A DNA stretch of 64,000 bases from RFSX01 sp965248155. Its GTDB lineage: Bacteria > Bacteroidota > Bacteroidia > Chitinophagales > Saprospiraceae. The translations under genes were made by a program, and so were the position numbers. The DNA is taken from positions 1,488,001-1,552,000 of the forward strand of contig CBDFIO010000002.1 in the NCBI GenBank assembly GCA_965248155.1. Reading direction: 5' to 3'. The notes under the pieces are model-generated. The model made no database searches. It saw nothing but the letters and a program-made list of their open reading frames with translations, and had not been told where the DNA came from. Numbering within the stretch: the first letter of the stretch is position 1; each line of letters starts with the position of its first letter. This document shows, piece by piece, positions 36,996 through 45,233 of this stretch.

Positions 36996-37013
36996 ATGAG
37001 TCTTCATAATGAG
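36996..37013 (+). pseudogene. Second avd start remnant (MSLHNE)
   Basis: The first six codons of the avd-like gene follow the hairpin exactly as in unit 1, then the sequence diverges to an unrelated frame and IS3 begins 18 bp later. The 18 bp 37014-37031, read on the minus strand, could belong to the disrupted lipoprotein gene. Confidence 0.6.
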
Positions 37014-37055
37014 TCTGTAGGTCTTCAAACCAAAGTGGACAATAAGTGAATAAAA

Positions 37056-38039
37056 TTAAGTTACACTTTTAAAAGTTAAATTGAAATATTTTTGTCTGCG
37101 TTTTTTAAATGTTTTGTGTTTACATAATTTTCTTCTCTTCAGTTTTTCTTCTTTTAATCCATAATAAACATCTGCTGGTGTCAAGTTTTGTAAAGATTCA
37201 TGATATCTGTGATGGTTATAATATTTTACAAATTGTGAAAGAGGAAAACTCAATTCACCTGGGCTGTAATAATGATCCAGTTTAATTACATTTTTCATCG
37301 TTCTGTGATACCTTTCAATCTTGCCTTGCGTTTGAGGATGACCAGGTCTTCCTCTCACATGTTTAATTTTGTAATCATCCAAATAAGAGCTCAACTCTTG
37401 ACTTAAATAACAAGATCCATTATCAGATAATAACTTAGGCGGTTTATTCAAATTTACATTTGGATGGTTTAATGCCTGATTCAAAGTATTTTTTACATCA
37501 AGGGTTTTCATCGTTGAGCACAACTCCCAACTTATAATGTACCTAGAATAATCATCTAATATAGTCGATAGGTAATACCATCCCCAGCCAATGATTTTGA
37601 AATAAGTAAAATCAGTTTGCCACATTTGATTGACAGTTGTTGTTTTGTCTTTAAATTCATCTGCGGCAGATATTAAATCATAATGAGGAGGGTTTATCAG
37701 TCCAGCAGATTTCAATATTCTGTAAACACTGCTTTCGCTTATAAAGTATTGATTCTCATCAGTATACCTGCAAGCCAATTCTCTACAAGAAAGCTCTGAA
37801 ACTTCCAGTGCCAGATTCAATATATTAGACCTGATCCGATCAGGAATCTTGTTCCAGTAATGCTTCCTTGTACTTTTCTTTTCCTCTAATCCTACAATTC
37901 CATTTTCCCGATATTTCTTATACCAGTTGTAAAAGGTTGATTTGTGAATACCAATTTCCTTGAGAGTTCTTCTAACACTCCATTCGGATTGCTCAACCAG
38001 CCTAATCAGTTCCATCTTTTCTTTTGCTGTAAATCGCAT
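37056..38039 (-). CDS. IS3-family transposase OrfB (rve integrase domain)
   Basis: 327 aa. An N-terminal helix-turn-helix (WSVRRTLKEIGIHKSTFYNW) precedes the integrase core with DDE residues in QTDFTYFKI, LSDNGSCY and GKIERYHRTMK. Reading frame intact; it ends in a basic tail. It begins 14 bp after the OrfA stop. Confidence 0.9.
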   Translation of the reverse strand: MRFTAKEKMELIRLVEQSEWSVRRTLKEIGIHKSTFYNWYKKYRENGIVGLEEKKSTRKHYWNKIPDRIRSNILNLALEVSELSCRELACRYTDENQYFISESSVYRILKSAGLINPPHYDLISAADEFKDKTTTVNQMWQTDFTYFKIIGWGWYYLSTILDDYSRYIISWELCSTMKTLDVKNTLNQALNHPNVNLNKPPKLLSDNGSCYLSQELSSYLDDYKIKHVRGRPGHPQTQGKIERYHRTMKNVIKLDHYYSPGELSFPLSQFVKYYNHHRYHESLQNLTPADVYYGLKEEKLKRRKLCKHKTFKKRRQKYFNLTFKSVT

Positions 38040-38053
38040 ATACTTCTTGAATT

Positions 38054-38404
38054 TTATTTTACTCCATTCAAGCTTTTTTTAAGCACACGATTTTTCAGAG
38101 TAAGTTCTGCTACTACCTCTTTAAGGTCTTGATTTTCTGTCTTTAGATGTTGAACTTCTGAAGTATTGGCTTCACGTTCTGTGTCTCCCTTTAAACGTTT
38201 CTTCCCTGCTTCCATGAAATCTTTACTCCACTTATAATATAGTGGTTGTGAAATCTCTTCTCTTCTACAAAGAGAAGCAACACTTTGTTCTCCTCTTAAT
38301 CCTTCAATGACAATTCTAATCTTTTCTTCTGTAGAAAATTTACGTCTTGTCCTTCTTTTTACATCTCGGACATAAGATTCTGCTGATTTGTTTTTCTTGT
38401 TCAT
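38054..38404 (-). CDS. IS3-family transposase OrfA
   Basis: 116 aa: a helix-turn-helix of the transposase_8 type (RRKFSTEEKIRIVIEGLRGE, SVASLCRREEIS) followed by a leucine-rich coiled coil (LKTENQDLKEVVAELTLKN). Standard partner of OrfB. Confidence 0.9.
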   Translation of the reverse strand: MNKKNKSAESYVRDVKRRTRRKFSTEEKIRIVIEGLRGEQSVASLCRREEISQPLYYKWSKDFMEAGKKRLKGDTEREANTSEVQHLKTENQDLKEVVAELTLKNRVLKKSLNGVK

Positions 38405-38463
38405 AATAAAGTGAATTTAATAGTTATGTATAACTTTTAATATTTCACTTAATGGTCCACTTT

Positions 38464-38540
38464 TATTTGACGATTTACACACAAATGAATCGTCTCATAG
38501 GATTTAGGCGGCACAGAAATTTTCATTTGATTTAATATTA
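38464..38540 (-). pseudogene. Displaced 3' fragment of a lipoprotein gene
   Basis: On the minus strand this segment encodes ILNQMKISVPPKSYETIHL and CVNRQIK before running into IS3. It is in frame with the 5' part of the lipoprotein gene at 57029-57301 when IS1595 and one copy of the shared 8-bp taatatta are removed. The halves are now 18.5 kb apart, beside IS1595 copies 2 and 3. Confidence 0.8.
38533..38540. repeat. Target duplication taatatta (partner at 57029-57036)
   Basis: The 8 bp left of IS1595 copy 2 are identical to the 8 bp right of copy 3. The two sites share one interrupted coding frame, so they come from one insertion event. Confidence 0.8.
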
Positions 38541-39588
38541 TATGACTATCGGATTGCTTGCACAAGACACTATAATTTCGTATCTTTCTAATTATTAGAC
38601 ACTTAGTTATGAAGTTACAAGATTTTTTCAAAAAGTATCCAGATGAAGCAAGCTGCAAAGCTCACTTTAAAGCAGAAAGAGATAGACAAGGAGTTATTTG
38701 TAAGCGTTGCCAATCTCAAGAGCATTATTGGCTATCCACAAGAAGTCAATACCAATGTAAATCCTGTAAGTTTAGAACGACTTTACGTAGTGGAACATTA
38801 CTACATAAATCTCAGCTACCCTACTACTATTGGTATTTTGGAATGATGATGCTTACCAGCACAAAAAAGAGTTTTTCTGCATTAGAAATACAAAGACAGT
38901 TAGGTCATCCCTATTATGAGCCTATTTGGTATATGCTTCATAAAATACGTCACTCTATGGGTAGGCGAGATGATAATTATCTTCTTGGTAATCAAGTTGA
39001 ACTTGATGAAGGTTTCTTTGAAATAGTTCCCAACAAAGAAAGACGAGATCAAACCGTAATAGAATTAGAAAACAATGATGGAAAATATAAGAGAGGTAAA
39101 GGAAGTCAAAAGCAAGCAATAGTATTGGTTATGGCTGAATCAATATCTGTGGAACCTACTAAAAAATACAGGCACAAAACCAATAAAAAAGTGAGATACA
39201 TTAAAATGAAATTACTAGATGACCTTAGCAAAGAAAGCACCAATGCACAAGTAGAACAAGCTATTGATACAAAAACATCTGCAATAACAGACGGAGCTAA
39301 TAACTATAATGATTTAGCAAACAGCCTCACTGACCATAAAGCTGTGGTAATAAAGGACAAGAAAGAGACTCGTAAAATTCTGCCTTGGGTTCATATAGTC
39401 ATAAGCAATGCCAAAAGATTGCTGTTAGATGTGCATCATTCCATTGGTGAGCAATATCTGCAAAGTTATCTCGATGAGTTCTGCTATAAGTTTAATAGAA
39501 AATACTTCAATTCTGTATTCGATAGAGTTGTAACTAACTCTGTATCTGTAAAATGGGAGGTAAATATGTAATTAATCCGATAGTCATA
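38541..39588 (+). mobile_element. IS1595-family element, copy 2
   Basis: 1048 bp, same ends as copy 1. Left flank taatatta, right flank taatattt; its own flanks differ by one base, but each matches perfectly a flank of another copy (right of copy 3 and left of copy 1). Confidence 0.93.
38609..39571 (+). CDS. IS1595-family transposase (copy 2)
   Basis: 320 aa, identical in protein sequence to the copy at 32632-33594: zinc ribbon, then ISXO2-like catalytic domain. No frame damage. Confidence 0.93.
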   Translation: MKLQDFFKKYPDEASCKAHFKAERDRQGVICKRCQSQEHYWLSTRSQYQCKSCKFRTTLRSGTLLHKSQLPYYYWYFGMMMLTSTKKSFSALEIQRQLGHPYYEPIWYMLHKIRHSMGRRDDNYLLGNQVELDEGFFEIVPNKERRDQTVIELENNDGKYKRGKGSQKQAIVLVMAESISVEPTKKYRHKTNKKVRYIKMKLLDDLSKESTNAQVEQAIDTKTSAITDGANNYNDLANSLTDHKAVVIKDKKETRKILPWVHIVISNAKRLLLDVHHSIGEQYLQSYLDEFCYKFNRKYFNSVFDRVVTNSVSVKWEVNM

Positions 39589-39595
39589 TAATATT

Positions 39596-41560
39596 TTAAT
39601 CTTCAAATGGAATTTTTCCCTGATTAAAAGATGTACCCAGGAACCGATAGTCGTTTTTGTTTTTATTGGTGACGAGTTGATTTATAGAATAATCTTTCTT
39701 TTTATCAAATTTTAGATTTGTAAAAACACATTCAAAATCCGTCTTATTAACTTTTTTTCTTTTCCTAATATTACAGAGAACAAAGTTTAAGTCGATTCCT
39801 AAGTAAACGGGAGTAAAGTTTCGAGCTTCTATTATGCCTTCTATTTTAATAGTGTCTTGAAGTTCTGTTGTCCAAGAATATGAATGCTTTATTTGTTTGT
39901 AAGTGATTTTTTTATCATTTATTTTTCTAATATAAAGTGGTATACTATCAAATCGGGGGACTAAGTTATCGACTTGAGGCAAGCTGTGTCTAACATAAGA
40001 ATTAAACAAATCGTTTTTAATTTTGATGAAATGAGGTTTTAAAAGTGATTTGCTTTTAAACAGTTCTAGATATTGCGGATCATTATAACTGAAGAACTCA
40101 TCTTTATACCATTTGATTGAAGGCAATACAACAATAAACTTGTATTGTGTCAAATCTATGTTTTCTTCGTCGAACCAATTTCCCTTTTGCATATTATAAA
40201 AATCTGTCTTCAGATATTCAAGGTATCCATCACCACGATGATTAACATTTAATTCCAAATAAAAGACATTTTCCTTATTTAAAACAATATCTAAATATTT
40301 CGGGAGGCCTAAGCTCATCCATTCATAATTTACCGCGGGATCACCGACAATTAGTATAGAGTCAGCTTCCGAAGTATGAGCTTCAATGTTAGAGAGCAAC
40401 TGATCTATATTTCTATAGGAACGGTCTAGGAAAAAAGTGTCTTTTAAGATAGAGGTTCCCCATATACTATGAGCAATTAAAAATGTAACAAAGATTGAGG
40501 ATAAGGAATTGAAGAGAATTCTTTTTTTATTATTGACAAAGGAAGCATTGTAGAATAAAACTGAAACAATAATCGGGAGACCTACAATAAAAGGAAGATA
40601 GTATCTCCCTTCTCCAAAAGCAGTCGTTCTGTACAAAACAATTTTGGGGAGGATCCACAAAAAATAAGATCCAATGATGAAGATTTGGGATAAATAACTT
40701 TTTTCTGAACGAACAAGTAATACATGCGTAGTCATTATTACTAGAAGCACCAATAAATTAAATAGTATCATGCCATTTTCAGAAAATATTGTCAAGAGTT
40801 CATTTAACTTAATGGACCTTTCAAAATCCACATATCCCGGAGATTTAGAATTCAGATAAAAGCTTAATCCTATCAGAAAACTGAATAAAATACCATACAA
40901 AATGAGGATGATAATATTAGATTTTGAAAAGAAAGTGTGTTTATTTGTTAAAAATGGAATAAGCGCTAATGATGGAATAACTAGAATGAAGCTTTCTTTA
41001 GATAATGAAGATAGCAGACAGGCCAATAAAGACAGAACAATAAATTTAAATCGTGAAGTGGATATGTATTGGCAGAGAAAGTAAAACCCAAATCCAAGCA
41101 TAATTATACCATATCGTTCGCTTGGACCAAATCTTTGAAATATGTTGCATTGTGGACCAAAAAGAATATATAATCCAAGTAAAATACTTATGCCGTAATG
41201 TCTAGATAGATTATGGAACCCCTTGTAGAATAAAGTAAAACACAGAAAAGAAGATAAGAACCGCATAAAGTTCCAGACACCCCAATCCAATCCAAATAAC
41301 CAAGTTTGACAACAAAGTGTCGTCCTATAAAAAAATCTCATTCGGGAGACATAGTTAACTTCATGCCCAAACCAATATTTCAGAGACGCAAAAAACCCGT
41401 CTTTATTAATAATATCGTATGTGTGTGAAATGAAATGATCATCTGTCATAAAATAACCATGACCTAAAAAGCCACTGAAATAATACAGAAAGAACAGAAA
41501 GAAAAATATACCTGTTAATATTATAAAATCAGGCTTATGCTTTTGGAGCTCGAATTCCAT
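39596..41560 (-). CDS. Polytopic membrane protein, GT-C glycosyltransferase-like
   Basis: 654 aa from the ATG at 41560, preferred because it overlaps the methyltransferase stop as TAATG; a longer start would run into that gene. About 11 hydrophobic segments in the first 390 residues, with an early acidic motif FMTDDHF in the first periplasmic loop as in GT-C enzymes, then a soluble C-terminal part. Exact activity unknown. Its neighbours (methyltransferase, GT2) suggest a role in glycan assembly. It converges on rpiB across the IS-bounded island. Confidence 0.7.
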   Translation of the reverse strand: MEFELQKHKPDFIILTGIFFFLFFLYYFSGFLGHGYFMTDDHFISHTYDIINKDGFFASLKYWFGHEVNYVSRMRFFYRTTLCCQTWLFGLDWGVWNFMRFLSSFLCFTLFYKGFHNLSRHYGISILLGLYILFGPQCNIFQRFGPSERYGIIMLGFGFYFLCQYISTSRFKFIVLSLLACLLSSLSKESFILVIPSLALIPFLTNKHTFFSKSNIIILILYGILFSFLIGLSFYLNSKSPGYVDFERSIKLNELLTIFSENGMILFNLLVLLVIMTTHVLLVRSEKSYLSQIFIIGSYFLWILPKIVLYRTTAFGEGRYYLPFIVGLPIIVSVLFYNASFVNNKKRILFNSLSSIFVTFLIAHSIWGTSILKDTFFLDRSYRNIDQLLSNIEAHTSEADSILIVGDPAVNYEWMSLGLPKYLDIVLNKENVFYLELNVNHRGDGYLEYLKTDFYNMQKGNWFDEENIDLTQYKFIVVLPSIKWYKDEFFSYNDPQYLELFKSKSLLKPHFIKIKNDLFNSYVRHSLPQVDNLVPRFDSIPLYIRKINDKKITYKQIKHSYSWTTELQDTIKIEGIIEARNFTPVYLGIDLNFVLCNIRKRKKVNKTDFECVFTNLKFDKKKDYSINQLVTNKNKNDYRFLGTSFNQGKIPFED

Positions 41561-41769
41561 TAGTCTTCTGATTTGGTACATTTGAATGCCATGTTAAGCA
41601 TAAAAGGAGCTAAAGGCTTATTAAACCGATGGAACAGATTCAAAAAAGGATTGAGGGGTTTAAAAACAAAGGGAAACAAATGGATGCCAACAAATTTATC
41701 TATATCAAATCCCAAGCTTTCAAAATGTGTTCTAATCTGTTTTGGAGACAACCAATTTTCGGTGCTGGG

Positions 41770-42255
41770 TCAAATAGGCTGATGATCTCCATAAGTTCCT
41801 GATTTATAATAGTATTTTTCGATGTACATACCAATGACATTATCGTGAATCTGTTCATTTTTGGAAAAGCAAATGGTTTTTCTATTAAGACGTTTGATAT
41901 GCGTTCTAAAATTCAAGTTTTTCCGTTCTATTTTCCAAGTCAAATCTTTCCCAATAGTATGTAAGCTTTTTGGCAATGACCTACTATAAGCTCCCCAATC
42001 ATCCGTATAATAGTCACCAATGGGAATGTCTTTAAGAAGATCCAGAAGTTTTTCAAAGCTCTCATCGGTACGCTTTCCATTAACCCAAGCCAAAATCATC
42101 CCGGAATGCTTATCCATCGCATACCAAGTCCACCTTTGATTCGCCTTACTGCCAACATAAGACCAAAACTCATCTGCCTCTGCTGTATAGTGAAAACTTA
42201 CTGCCAAATTATCAAGGCTTTGAACTTCTTCCTTGTTCAATAGATAAGGGTTCAC
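41770..42255 (-). CDS. insB: IS1-family transposase InsB (catalytic part)
   Basis: 161-aa frame with the IS1 DDE region: ADEFWSYVGSKANQRW (first Asp/Glu), DYYTDDWGAYSRSLP (second Asp) and ERKNLNFRTHIKRLNRKTIC (third). Expressed as a fusion with InsA through a nine-A slippage run near 42264. Relative to InsA it lies in the +1 frame; loss of one A would fuse the two directly. Confidence 0.88.
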   Translation of the reverse strand: MNPYLLNKEEVQSLDNLAVSFHYTAEADEFWSYVGSKANQRWTWYAMDKHSGMILAWVNGKRTDESFEKLLDLLKDIPIGDYYTDDWGAYSRSLPKSLHTIGKDLTWKIERKNLNFRTHIKRLNRKTICFSKNEQIHDNVIGMYIEKYYYKSGTYGDHQPI

Positions 42256-42550
42256 TTGAAGCGTTTTTTTTTAAGTGAGCTATCACCGTATTTTTATTGA
42301 TCCCTAAAATCCTTGCTGTATCTCGAACCCCTGAACTATTGAGAATTAATGAGTCAATTTGTTCTTTAACACCGGGCTCTCTGGCTTTATAGCTATAGCT
42401 ATAGCTATAGCTAAGTTGAAAACTCTTTTTGCAGACTTTACAACGCCAACGTTGTCTCCCGTTTTCTCTATGACCATTCTTTTGAAGGTCAGTACAATTG
42501 CAATGGGGACAAGTAATAGTAGTAGTAGTAGTAGTAGTAGTATGTTCCAT
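42212..42550 (-). CDS. insA: IS1-family InsA (zinc finger and HTH part)
   Basis: 112 aa: zinc ribbon CPHCNCTDLQKNGHRENGRQ and CKVCKKSF, then a helix-turn-helix (GVRDTARILGINKNTVIAHL). Two coding microsatellites expand the protein: eight Thr codons at the N-terminus and four Ser-Tyr repeats after the zinc ribbon. Confidence 0.88.
   Translation of the reverse strand: MEHTTTTTTTTITCPHCNCTDLQKNGHRENGRQRWRCKVCKKSFQLSYSYSYSYKAREPGVKEQIDSLILNSSGVRDTARILGINKNTVIAHLKKNASSEPLSIEQGRSSKP
42388..42412. repeat. Hexanucleotide microsatellite agctat in insA
   Basis: About four copies of agctat, read as (Ser-Tyr)4 on the minus strand. Copy-number change keeps the frame. Confidence 0.85.
42518..42541. repeat. 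Trinucleotide microsatellite (agt)8 in insA
   Basis: Eight perfect agt copies, read as eight Thr codons right after the start of InsA. Copy-number change keeps the frame. Confidence 0.9.
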
Positions 42551-43188
42551 GTGCTAATATAAGAAACTCAACCTATTTAAACCACTATCCTATTTTCTAA
42601 TCCCTGATATCTTCTTAAGTTTAAACGATGAGCTATTATTAAAGAAAAATACCATCGTTTGCTGGGTGTTGTAATGATCAATTGACCACCTGGCTTCAAG
42701 ACTCTATGCATTTCAGTAATTGCATTCAGCGGCGTTGGCACATGTTCAATCACTTCACTCGACACAACATAGTCAAAAGTATTGTCGCTAAAAGGAAGTT
42801 CTAAAACCGAACCCACAACTCGAGTTGAGTCACACTTTTCTTCTACTTTCTTCAACAAATTTTCTCCCAAATCCAACGAGACAACATCGGCATTCCTATT
42901 GCAGGCATAAGCATTAAACCAACCAGTGCCACAACCCGCATCTAATAATTTCTTTTGAGAAATATCTTCGGTAAGTAATTGTTCATAGACAACCTGGAGT
43001 CTTTTCTTTAAATCATAATCGTTCATATAATGATCAAAATCCTCAGAAAATTCCTTTTCATAAAAGTACATTTTGTCAAGATCAGAATTGGCAGATTGGC
43101 TATTCATGGACGCAAAGATAATGATTGTAAAGATTAAGGAAAGTTAATTTAATCGAGGATATAAGAAGGATTTGAAAATCAGGTGAGC

Positions 43189-44133
43189 TCAACTAATTTT
43201 TTTGTTGATGATATATGATGGCCTCCGTTTAACCTCAGTAAATATATGACCAATATATAGGCCTAAGATCCCTATTAGAATAAATTGAAATGAACTTATA
43301 AGAAGAATAACAAAGATCAAGGAGGTCCACCCCTTCACTAGGGTATCGGTGAGAAGACCATAAATGACAGAAACGATTAAATAGATAAAGCTTGAACTGA
43401 ATAAAAAGATTCCAAGATATAGTCCAATTTTAATGGGGATTAGTGAAAAGTAAACGAACCCGGTATTCGCAAGAGAAAACATTTTCTTAATCGTAAATTT
43501 TGTTTGCCCGGCATATCGTTTATTTGCACGATACTCTATGGATGTTTGCTTAAAGCCCATCCAGGAAATTAATCCTCTGAGGAAGACATTTTTTTCTTCA
43601 ATTTCGTTTAATACAACATCAATAATACTTCTGGATATTAATCTAAAGTCTGCTGCAGATTTTTGAAGATTGAAGTCTGATAATTTATTGAACAGCTTGT
43701 AAAAAAGATTAGACAACACCCTTTTGAAAAAGCGACTTTCTTTTTCATCAATTCTAATTGTATTGACAACCTCAAACCCCTTTTCCCATTCTTTTATAAG
43801 TTCATGAATCAAAGATGGAGGATGTTGAAGATCTGAGTCCATGCTTATTATAGCATCTCCCGTACTATTTTTTATTCCACATAAAAGCGCAGCCTGGTGA
43901 CCGAAATTTCTGGAAAAGGAAATCAAGCTTATATGATTTTTGTTTAATGCTAATTCTTCTAAGAGATGTGTGGACTTGTCAGTACTTCCATCATCAACAT
44001 AAAGAATTTGAAAACGATATTCTGGAATATTGGATATAGCTGAATTGAGCTCATTATTAAAATGAGCTATTCCTTGTTCCTCATTGTATACCGGAACAAC
44101 AATCGATATTGTCTTTATCTCTGTATCTGACAT
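43189..44133 (-). CDS. Glycosyltransferase family 2 (GtrB/DPM1-like)
   Basis: 314 aa. A GT-A domain with VPVYNEEQGI, YVDDGSTDKS and SMDSDLQHPP (DxD-type acidic motif) and then two C-terminal membrane helices (about 230-255 and 265-295). This architecture transfers sugars to undecaprenyl phosphate. Together with the membrane protein and methyltransferase downstream it forms a likely surface-glycan module. Confidence 0.9.
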   Translation of the reverse strand: MSDTEIKTISIVVPVYNEEQGIAHFNNELNSAISNIPEYRFQILYVDDGSTDKSTHLLEELALNKNHISLISFSRNFGHQAALLCGIKNSTGDAIISMDSDLQHPPSLIHELIKEWEKGFEVVNTIRIDEKESRFFKRVLSNLFYKLFNKLSDFNLQKSAADFRLISRSIIDVVLNEIEEKNVFLRGLISWMGFKQTSIEYRANKRYAGQTKFTIKKMFSLANTGFVYFSLIPIKIGLYLGIFLFSSSFIYLIVSVIYGLLTDTLVKGWTSLIFVILLISSFQFILIGILGLYIGHIFTEVKRRPSYIINKKIS

Positions 44134-44253
44134 ATGATTACAGGCTACATTAAAGAGATTAAATGCAAAAGATTAATACCATAATGTAGATTTCATAATA
44201 AGTGTTACAAAACGTTTGCCAAAGACAACTGTTTATGATATTATTTATCGGAA

Positions 44254-44640
44254 TTAATTATTAACAAAGTCCGCGATGAGCTGAAATTCCGGGATATAAG
44301 CTTTAAACATACTGCCATCAAGCAGACGCTTCATCGTATAATAACCAGCCATTTTTCCAATAGGAGTTGGAATAGGAGACCAAGAAGAATATTGATGAAA
44401 TTCATCGGGTTTAATAATGGGTTGCTGACCTATAACACCAGCTCCTTCAACTTCTTTAACCCCCATATTAGCATCTTTAATTATCCAGTAACGGCGTAAC
44501 AATTGAACATCAAAAGAACTATTATTTTCAATTTCGACAACATAAGAAAAAGCAAAGTATTGATTCAGAGGGCGAGAAGATCCCTCTTCATAAAATGAAC
44601 GTATCCGAATTGTTATTCCATCAGTGGTTTTCGTTTTCAT
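44254..44640 (-). CDS. apaG: ApaG domain protein
   Basis: 128 aa beta-sandwich protein of the ApaG/DUF525 family (VEIENNSSFDVQLLRRYWII, VEGAGVIGQQPIIKPDEFH, MAGYYTM). Function in metal or dinucleotide-polyphosphate homeostasis is not well defined. Its start overlaps the gmk stop (ATGA), third gene of yicC-gmk-apaG. Confidence 0.92.
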   Translation of the reverse strand: MKTKTTDGITIRIRSFYEEGSSRPLNQYFAFSYVVEIENNSSFDVQLLRRYWIIKDANMGVKEVEGAGVIGQQPIIKPDEFHQYSSWSPIPTPIGKMAGYYTMKRLLDGSMFKAYIPEFQLIADFVNN

Positions 44641-45233
44641 GACTTTTTTATGTTAAGAACATAGCGCGCTATGATATCCTCAGCTTTTTCTAATGTAATA
44701 GCTAATTTATCATTTAGGAGGACCATATCAAACGACTGTTCAAATAAAAGTTCAGTTTTAATTCTTTTAATTCTATCCTCCAGGCTTTCTGGAGATTCGG
44801 ATTTACGATTTATCAATCTTTGAATTAAGGTTCTAAAACTGGGAGGCTTAACATAAACAACCAAGCAGCGATCATCATAAGTCTTTTTAAGACTTTGAGC
44901 ACCATTGATTTCAATATCAAAAATGACTTTTTTCCCTGATTTCACAATCCGGTCAACTTCGGACTTTAAGGTTCCATAATATTTATTAGCGTAAACTTCC
45001 TCCCATTCCACAAAGTCTCCAGACTTTATTTTTTCTTTGAATTCATCATTGTTCATGAAAAAATAATCTGCACCATCAATTTCGTTTTTACGCTTATTCC
45101 GTGTTGTTGCAGAAATTGAAAAGGAAAAAAAGGGTTGAAACTTTTCAAGCAGATGACGAACGATTGTCGTTTTACCAGCACCAGAGGGAGCAGTAAATGC
45201 CACCATATCATACGAACCTTTGGAATCTTTCAT
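44637..45233 (-). CDS. gmk: Guanylate kinase
   Basis: 198 aa, converts GMP to GDP. P-loop APSGAGKTTIVRHL near residue 15, GMP-binding TTRNKRKNEIDGADYFFM, and the lid region near RLINRKSESPESLEDRI. Standard length. Start shares bases with the yicC stop. Confidence 0.96.
   Translation of the reverse strand: MKDSKGSYDMVAFTAPSGAGKTTIVRHLLEKFQPFFSFSISATTRNKRKNEIDGADYFFMNNDEFKEKIKSGDFVEWEEVYANKYYGTLKSEVDRIVKSGKKVIFDIEINGAQSLKKTYDDRCLVVYVKPPSFRTLIQRLINRKSESPESLEDRIKRIKTELLFEQSFDMVLLNDKLAITLEKAEDIIARYVLNIKKS

Larger units (their letters stand above)
35569..37013 (+). repeat. Tandem repeat unit 2
   Basis: 1445-bp copy of 33612-35071. It starts with the same aaaaattaaattgcaatc and ends within the avd-like start (atgagtcttcataatgag). 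Beyond 37013 the two units no longer match. Confidence 0.85.
37032..38463 (-). mobile_element. IS3-family element
   Basis: About 1432 bp. Ends aaagtggacaataagtga (left) and, on the other strand, aaagtggaccattaagtga (right) form imperfect inverted repeats. Contains orfA and orfB on the minus strand. No target duplication was recognised. It separates the DGR segment from a lipoprotein gene fragment. Confidence 0.85.
41761..42590 (-). mobile_element. IS1-family element
   Basis: About 830 bp. The left end ggtgctgggtcaaataggct resembles the IS1 terminal repeat, and the right end read outward (ggatagtggtttaaatagg) matches it imperfectly. A short direct repeat attttc at 41755-41760 and 42592-42597 is the likely duplication (exact right boundary uncertain by one base). 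Confidence 0.85.
41560..43107 (-). pseudogene. SAM-dependent methyltransferase gene split by an IS1 element
   Basis: The N-terminal part (43107 down to about 42591) has the class I methyltransferase fold: motif I LLDAGCGTGWF, the acidic end of strand 2 VVSLDLGENL, and FDYVVSSEVIEHVP. It breaks at GLEN. Beyond the IS the frame resumes as NWLSPKQIRTHFESLGF and ends at 41560. Rejoined at the 6-bp repeat attttc the product is about 236 aa, normal for ubiE/COQ5-like glycan or lipid methyltransferases. Confidence 0.88.
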
